Below are positions 6,275 to 9,856 of a stretch of 9,856 bases of DNA, piece after piece. The DNA lies in contig DGYK01000042.1 of the NCBI GenBank assembly GCA_002398365.1, positions 90,299-100,154 on the forward strand, in the 5' to 3' direction. The notes below the pieces were generated by a model. The model searched no databases. It was not told where the DNA came from and saw nothing but the letters and a program-made list of their open reading frames with translations. The position numbers were made by a program, and so were the translations under genes. Each line of letters starts with the position of its first letter. Positions within the stretch are counted from its first letter, which is position 1. This stretch comes from Flammeovirgaceae bacterium UBA5008 (GTDB lineage: Bacteria; Bacteroidota; Bacteroidia; Cytophagales; Cyclobacteriaceae).

Positions 6275-6299
6275 CAGAATTTAAGTAAAATTAAACAAG

Positions 6300-8003
6300 A
6301 TGTCTAAAATTAAAAAAGAAGAACAGAAGCTTACACAAGCAATAAAGTTTTCGAAAGCTGAAATTGATCAACTTTCCAAAAGACTCACAGAACTAAAAAT
6401 TAGCAAACCACAAAATTTAGAAAAGTTTGCATTTGCTGTAAAACAAGTTAACCCTAAAGCATTGGTGCCAATAGAAAAATTGCCTGAAGATGTAAGGGCA
6501 ACGATTGCGAGTTTAAAAAATGAAACAAAGCGTTTTCATGGTGCAAAAATTGCTTTGAGTTGGTTTCCATTTCCAATGAGATTTTCACCTTGTAATGACA
6601 AGTTTGGTTATTTGACCTCAAATACTGTTAGACAATCTAGTAAATTAGATATGAATCCAGTAATTGTAGGTTTATTAAATCAATTAGGTGGAATGATGGG
6701 CGACCCAGGAAGAGATGTTGGAGCAGATTCAATAATTCCAGCAGGTTATACCTATTTTGGACAATTTGTTGACCACGATATTACTTTAGATGTTTCTTCT
6801 GACATAAATAATGCAACAGATGCAACATCTATCAATAATATGAGGACACCAGCATTAGATTTAGATAATATATATGGTAGAGGACCGGCATTAAGCCCAT
6901 ATTTATATGAGTTTCCATCTTCTGGACCAAGCACAGCTATTAAACTAAAATTAGGTAAAAATAGAAATACGGGCAAAGGTGGTCCATCAACAAATGGTGG
7001 TGGTACAGCTGGAATGGTAATCAAGACTGATGCAGATGTACCAAGAGTGGAAGGTACAAATACAGCAATAATTGGTGACCCAAGAAATGATGAAAATTTA
7101 TTTGTAGCTCAATTTCAAATGGCTATGCTTAAATTTCACAACAAGGTTGTGGATATTGTTGTTGCATCGGGTTTTACAGGTGATATTTTTGTAGAAGCAA
7201 AGAAAATTGTTACTCACCATTATCAATGGGCAGTCGTAAATGATTTTCTAAAGAGAATCTGTGGAGCATCTGTAGTTGCAAATTCACTTAGTTCTGTTGC
7301 AGCACCAGTAGGAAGTGCATTTTCAATGCCAGTTGAGTTTTCGGTGGCAGCCTATCGTTTTGGACATAGCCTAATCAGAGAAAGATATTGGATTAATCAT
7401 AATTTCATTAACCAACCATTATCCGATGCTTTTAACTTTATAAGAAACCCGAATTTGCCTGTTTTAAGTAATTGGGTAGTTGATTTTAATGCATTTTTCC
7501 CTACTGGTATAAATGTTCCTGTTTTTAATTTTGCTAGAAAAATTGATAGTCTTTTGGCTAACGGATTAGAAAGTTTACCAGGCGGAAGCGGAATTATGGC
7601 TGTTCTTGCTGCTAGGAATTTAAGAAGAGGTTTAGCAATGGGATTGCCAAGTGGACAAGCAGCCGCTACAGCATTCGGAATAACACCAATGACACCGGTA
7701 CAATTAACAAGTGGTTTGCCTGCAAATGAAATAACTTTATTAAATTCAAATGGAGGTATTTTACTAACCAAAACCCCATTATGGTATTATATTTTACGAG
7801 AAGCATCTGTATTAAATAATGGGAATACGTTAGGTCCATTAGGAGCCAAAATTGTAGCTGATACGTTTGTAAGAATTCTAAAAAGAGATAGTGAATCATA
7901 TTTAAACAAAGTAGCTGGATTCACCCCGTTCCTACCATCTGATGTTTCAGGTGACTTTACTGTAACAGATATTATTAAAGTGGCGGAAGTAAATATCCCA
8001 TAG
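6300..8003 (+). CDS. Animal-type haem peroxidase family protein
   Basis: Predicted haem peroxidase of the myeloperoxidase/animal peroxidase superfamily (PF03098-like), oxidising substrates with H2O2. The 567-aa protein begins with about 35 charged, probably coiled-coil residues and has no signal peptide. The distal haem motif is clear: YTYFGQFVDHDITLD at 150-164, with Q155, D158 and H159 matching the Gln/Asp/His of mammalian enzymes, where Asp carries the covalent haem ester and His is catalytic. The calcium-loop region is near 185-195 (PALDLDNIYGRGP). The proximal haem ligand is H356 in AAYRFGHSLIRE. The segment aligned with the mammalian REHN motif reads MLKFHNKVVD (276-285), so K278 replaces the usual catalytic Arg by my alignment. 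The gene looks full length for bacterial members. Its proline codons are mostly CCA and third positions are AT-rich. An attC-like palindrome starts 11 bases after the stop. Substrate and location are unknown. Confidence 0.93.
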   Translation: MSKIKKEEQKLTQAIKFSKAEIDQLSKRLTELKISKPQNLEKFAFAVKQVNPKALVPIEKLPEDVRATIASLKNETKRFHGAKIALSWFPFPMRFSPCNDKFGYLTSNTVRQSSKLDMNPVIVGLLNQLGGMMGDPGRDVGADSIIPAGYTYFGQFVDHDITLDVSSDINNATDATSINNMRTPALDLDNIYGRGPALSPYLYEFPSSGPSTAIKLKLGKNRNTGKGGPSTNGGGTAGMVIKTDADVPRVEGTNTAIIGDPRNDENLFVAQFQMAMLKFHNKVVDIVVASGFTGDIFVEAKKIVTHHYQWAVVNDFLKRICGASVVANSLSSVAAPVGSAFSMPVEFSVAAYRFGHSLIRERYWINHNFINQPLSDAFNFIRNPNLPVLSNWVVDFNAFFPTGINVPVFNFARKIDSLLANGLESLPGGSGIMAVLAARNLRRGLAMGLPSGQAAATAFGITPMTPVQLTSGLPANEITLLNSNGGILLTKTPLWYYILREASVLNNGNTLGPLGAKIVADTFVRILKRDSESYLNKVAGFTPFLPSDVSGDFTVTDIIKVAEVNIP

Positions 8004-8013
8004 CACATCATAG

Positions 8014-8138
8014 AACAGCACATTTGCAATAGGCGGGGTTTCGTGCTCCGCAGACAGTTTAAGTGGTAGCCGAAAGTTTTGTGCTCCGCATCAACAGTTG
8101 TATTAAGAATCCCGCCCATCGCAAATTTGCAAACCGTT
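8014..8138 (+). repeat. attC-like imperfect palindrome after the peroxidase gene
   Basis: The left arm AACAGCACATTTGCAATAGG then CGGG (8014-8037) pairs with the right arm CCCGCCCATCGCAAATTTGC then AAACCGTT (8111-8138). The arms are mostly complementary, with a few mismatches and a 4-base length difference near the outer end. The outer ends are AAC and GTT, as in integron attC sites. The central part contains a 15-base direct repeat with one mismatch, GTTTCGTGCTCCGCA (8038-8052) and GTTTTGTGCTCCGCA (8076-8090). The full RYYYAAC/GTTRRRY consensus is not met (ATAGAAC and GTTGGTG). I recall similar GTGCTCCGCA-containing elements after accessory genes in Bacteroidota. It may be a cassette recombination site, another mobile-element end, or a terminator-like hairpin. 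Confidence 0.6.
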
Positions 8139-8174
8139 GGTGGCAATGGCTTTTGTACAGATTTTACGACAAGA

Positions 8175-8370
8175 CTTTGTTTGGTGTAGTGCGTGGGAAG
8201 AGCGAGATTTGTTAAGCGCAAAACAAATTGTATTCCGATTAATAGAAAGAAAAGATTTAAAAAGTTCCGATGAAATCATTCGAGCAGAATCACGGCAATC
8301 AGATAAATCACAAAAATCACAGCCCGGACAATTTTACTTTTTTTGGAGTAGTGAGAAGAACAAGATTTGA
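8175..8370 (+). repeat. Repeat modules 2-3-2, copy E
   Basis: A first module 2 (8175-8211, CTTTGTTTGGTGTAGTG ... GCGAGATTTG) runs through TTAAGCGCAAAACAAATTG into module 3. Module 3 (about 8237-8334) holds four 9-base units AATCACGGC, AATCAGATA, AATCACAAA and AATCACAGC, then CCGGACAATTT. A second module 2 follows (8337-8370, CTTTTTTTGGAGTAGTG ... CAAGATTTGA). The first 160 bases align along their length with 9698-9856. This copy shows that module 2 can flank module 3 on both sides. Confidence 0.85.
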
Positions 8371-8430
8371 TTATGTGATAGTGAGATTCTTTTCGCATAT
8401 ATACACCGGGAATCGGATGTATTCCCAGCC

Positions 8431-8573
8431 CTTGTTGGTGTTCTTCACCAACGAATAACCTTTTCCCAGCATTGTCTCCACCATTACCAAAGCCAAACAA
8501 AAGCCTCACACCCAACTATTCCGAATTCTATATTCCGACTTCTGACTTCTTTGCCTGCTAATCCTGAAATCCT
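8431..8573 (+). repeat. Hairpin plus module 1, tandem copy F1
   Basis: A degenerate hairpin (CTTGTTGGTG, TTCTT, CACCAACGAA at 8431-8455) is followed by TTCCCAGC, ACCAAAGCCAAACAAAAGCC, TCACACCCAACTATTCCG, CTTCTGACTTCTTTGCCTGC and two AATCCT units. The next unit F2 starts 149 bases downstream with the same order, so F1 and F2 form a diverged tandem duplication. F1 stops at AATCCT without the usual GATTCAGAC end and runs straight into F2. Confidence 0.8.
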
Positions 8574-8579
8574 CCCGCC

Positions 8580-8604
8580 CTCGTTGGTGTTCTTCACCAA
8601 CGAG
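8580..8604 (+). repeat. Perfect 10-bp hairpin of the dispersed repeat
   Basis: CTCGTTGGTG (8580-8589) and CACCAACGAG (8595-8604) are exactly complementary, with a TTCTT loop. It is the only fully paired copy in the window; relatives at 5108, 5486 and 8431 are decayed, mostly in the left arm. No T-run follows, so it is not a typical intrinsic terminator. REP-like elements and transposon-end hairpins are possible explanations. Confidence 0.85.
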
Positions 8605-8732
8605 TAACTCCTTCCTTCCTAAAAGTGTATCCTCCATTACCAGCCAAACCAAACCCTCCCTCACACCCAACTATTCTTCATTTTATATTCCGACTTCTTT
8701 GCTTGTTAATCCTAAAATCCTGATTCAGACAC
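8605..8732 (+). repeat. Module 1, tandem copy F2
   Basis: Follows the perfect hairpin. It contains CCATTACCAGCCAAACCAAA, TCACACCCAACTATTC, TATATTCCGACTTCTTTGC, two AATCCT units and the full ending GATTCAGACA. Module 2 comes 6 bases later, giving the order hairpin, module 1, module 2. Confidence 0.8.
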
Positions 8733-8737
8733 CAATA

Positions 8738-8773
8738 CTTTTTTGGAGTAGTGGGTAGGAACAACGAGATTTG
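8738..8773 (+). repeat. Repeat module 2, copy F
   Basis: CTTTTTTGGAGTAGTGGGTA followed by GGAACAACGAGATTTG. Of the seven copies this and 9698-9730 are closest to my consensus: C, six or seven T, GGAGTAGTG, purine-rich GGAA, ACGAGATTTG. It ends 69 bases before the first possible start of the next gene. Confidence 0.8.
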
Positions 8774-8859
8774 TGAATATCAAAAGTTAAATACCCAAGA
8801 TAAATAGGCACAGGTTCCAATGTAACATACGCATATATTTAATGTTTACAGCAATAGTT

Positions 8860-9564
8860 ATGAGACAACTGATTATCCTCATTTTATTTCCGATTAACCT
8901 AGCTTTAGGACAGAATTTGATTATTAGTGTTTCTAATCCATCCCCGAGACTTGGACAAGAAATAAACGTGTATTTAAGAATTACTGATTATTATAATCCT
9001 TTAGATAGCATTGATGGAGACATAGAAAGAGATCTGGGTAGAGGGCAAATTGAACTTAATTCATGGGCGCTCGATACCGGAATAGTGAAAATTGGACCTA
9101 TCGCCATTGTTGTTAATGGTGTAACGTACAAATCAGATTCAATAGAACTTAGGGTAGAGCAACCATTACCAGCAGAAACGCTCGGTCTGTGGATAAGGCA
9201 AATTACATTCAGAGATCGAGATTACTTAATAGTTGAACAAAGGATACCGGGGGAATGGAAAGATACAAAACCAAAAAATAAAAATACGTTTGGTACGGAA
9301 TTTACTTCTGAGAAATATGAATTTGGTGAACTTGAAACAGATTCGTTTGATGCTTCTAAGGTAAAGTTATTTCATAAATATTCGACTAAACGAATTGATG
9401 CGGCTGGACAGCGCTTAAGAGGGGGCAATGCCAACACCACCTATAAAGTTTCTGTTTATGAAATCAGGAAGGGCCCAAAATTTCGCGGTGAATATGAAAT
9501 AAAACGAGAACAGTTTAAGAAGTTACCGAGAGATATCAAATTTGAGACATGGACTATTAGGTAA
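8860..9564 (+). CDS. Secreted BatD-like protein, short form
   Basis: Function unknown; predicted periplasmic. I prefer ATG 8860 over ATG 8842. It begins MRQLIILILFPINLALG, a clean signal peptide with cleavage before or after Q18, whereas the earlier start adds six residues (MFTAIV) in front. The product is then 234 aa. The first mature domain resembles the N-terminal beta domain of BatD (aerotolerance-type) proteins: SNPSPRLGQEINVYLRI near the start, then GIVKIGPIAIVVNGVTYKSD and SIELRVEQPLP, the family's characteristic 'Gp..v.vnGktykS..i.v.V' ending. BatD itself is much longer, with repeated domains and a C-terminal membrane helix. Here the rest (about 115-234) is basic, hydrophilic and not recognised, with no membrane helix. 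No BatA, BatB or MoxR genes are near. It could be an orphan relative or a shortened copy. Confidence 0.8.
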   Translation: MRQLIILILFPINLALGQNLIISVSNPSPRLGQEINVYLRITDYYNPLDSIDGDIERDLGRGQIELNSWALDTGIVKIGPIAIVVNGVTYKSDSIELRVEQPLPAETLGLWIRQITFRDRDYLIVEQRIPGEWKDTKPKNKNTFGTEFTSEKYEFGELETDSFDASKVKLFHKYSTKRIDAAGQRLRGGNANTTYKVSVYEIRKGPKFRGEYEIKREQFKKLPRDIKFETWTIR

Positions 9565-9605
9565 CTACACAGTCCCAGCAGCGTCTCCGCCTTCCGACAC
9601 TTCGT

Positions 9606-9690
9606 CACCAGCCAAACCAAACCCTCTCTCACACCCATCTATTCTGAATTCTATATTCTGACTTCTTTGCCTGCTAATCCTGATTCAGAA
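9606..9690 (+). repeat. Repeat module 1, copy G
   Basis: CACCAGCCAAACCAAACCCT, CTCACACCCATCTATTCTG, AATTCTATATTCTGACTTC, TTTGCCTGCTAATCC and TGATTCAGAA. Only one AATCCT unit is present, against three in copy D, so the unit number varies between copies. It begins 42 bases after the BatD-like stop. Confidence 0.8.
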
Positions 9691-9697
9691 GATAAGA

Positions 9698-9856
9698 CTT
9701 TTTTTGGAGGTGTAGGAGGAACGAGATTTGTTAAGGGCAAAACAAAATTGTCAACGGATTGATAGAATGAAAAGATTTATAAGGTGCCGATGAACTCATG
9801 AAAGCAGAATCATGGCAATCATATAAATCATAGAAATCACAGTCCAGACAATTTGA
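9698..9856 (+). repeat. Repeat modules 2 and 3, copy G (runs to window edge)
   Basis: Module 2 (9698-9730: CTTTTTTTGGAGGTGTAGGA, GGAACGAGATTTG), TTAAGGGCAAAACAAAATTG, then module 3 from about 9759 with GATAGAATGAAAAGATTTAT, GGTGCCGATGAA, four 9-base units (AATCATGGC, AATCATATA, AATCATAGA, AATCACAGT) and CCAGACAATTTGA at the edge. The neighbouring copies predict that a further T-run module 2 follows just outside the window. Confidence 0.85.

Larger units (their letters stand above)
5450..6299. other. 850-base gene-free interval with repeat modules and peroxidase leader
   Basis: No credible gene on either strand. The left part (5450-5510) holds CCCATTGACTACTG-type short-period sequence and a decayed hairpin. 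Module 1 follows at 5548-5650, then about 230 bases of unrecognised AT-rich sequence, then module 3 plus module 2 at 5884-6015. The last 280 bases are the upstream region of the peroxidase gene. They contain CTCCGGAG (6119-6126), a small CCGTT/AACGG hairpin (6135-6148) and an 11-base direct repeat (6234-6274). A 23-codon frame at 5813-5884 is judged chance. Confidence 0.7.
8004..8841. other. 838-base gene-free interval rich in repeat structure
   Basis: No credible gene. In order it holds an attC-like palindrome (8014-8138), repeat modules 2-3-2 (8175-8370), a tandem pair of hairpin plus module 1 (8431-8573 and 8580-8732), module 2 (8738-8773), and a 68-base AT-rich leader before the BatD-like gene. 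Open frames at 8137-8370 and 8270-8458 lie entirely on repeat modules. The second encodes a run of Asn-His-Lys-like triplets that simply reflects the 9-base DNA period. Confidence 0.8.

Noticed and set aside
8137..8458. Two overlapping open frames on the + strand (8137-8370 and 8270-8458)
   Set aside because: They lie wholly on repeat modules 2 and 3 and a hairpin. Their peptides mirror the 9-base DNA period, and equivalents could be read from other copies. No start context or domain supports them.
739..9856. CRISPR array
   Set aside because: The repeats are long, diverged and composite, with genes between them. There is no regular short repeat-spacer alternation and no cas gene.

Overview
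The window looks like a low-to-moderate GC Bacteroidota chromosome, probably from the Cytophagales or a related order. I infer this from the protein families: a DUF6090-type membrane protein with a SusE/SusF-like tail, a membrane-anchored LytTR regulator, a BatD-like periplasmic protein and a Bacteroidota-type small membrane protein. A-rich stretches replace Shine-Dalgarno sites, and the intergenic repeats are of a kind I associate with this phylum. No database search was possible.

Layout. All eight credible genes are on the + strand. (1) 1-978: a T18 tract, a small inverted repeat and a 173-aa protein with two Sm-like repeats. (2) 979-1825: a 132-aa multi-pass membrane protein with a TTG start, lying between two copies of a 128-bp repeat. 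(3) 1826-5087: a compact trio of a DUF6090-SusE/F-like fusion, a four-helix membrane LytTR regulator and a secreted serine hydrolase of the beta-lactamase/DD-peptidase fold. (4) 5088-5449: low-complexity DNA and an 82-aa small basic protein. (5) 5450-6299: a gene-free stretch with repeat modules. (6) 6300-8003: an animal-type haem peroxidase homologue, followed at once by a 125-nt imperfect palindrome with AAC/GTT ends resembling an integron attC site. (7) 8004-8841: more repeat modules, including a tandem pair each headed by a hairpin. (8) 8842-9564: a short secreted BatD-like protein. (9) 9565-9856: a further repeat copy running off the window.

The main non-coding theme is a modular dispersed repeat, always in the same orientation as the genes. 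It has four parts: a CTCGTTGGTG/CACCAACGAG hairpin; module 1 (ATTCTGACTTCT-type and AATCCT-type short-period sequence); module 2 (a T-run, then GGAGTAGTG and GAACGAGATTTG); and module 3 (four 9-bp units beginning AATCA). Most single genes outside the central trio are followed within about 120 bp by such a block. The result is a cassette-like 'one gene, one repeat block' pattern. Whether these blocks are recombination sites, REP/MITE-like elements or passive debris cannot be settled from this window.

Functional coupling is only suggested for the central trio: one regulator between an envelope protein and a secreted hydrolase. The other genes look like independent accessory units.
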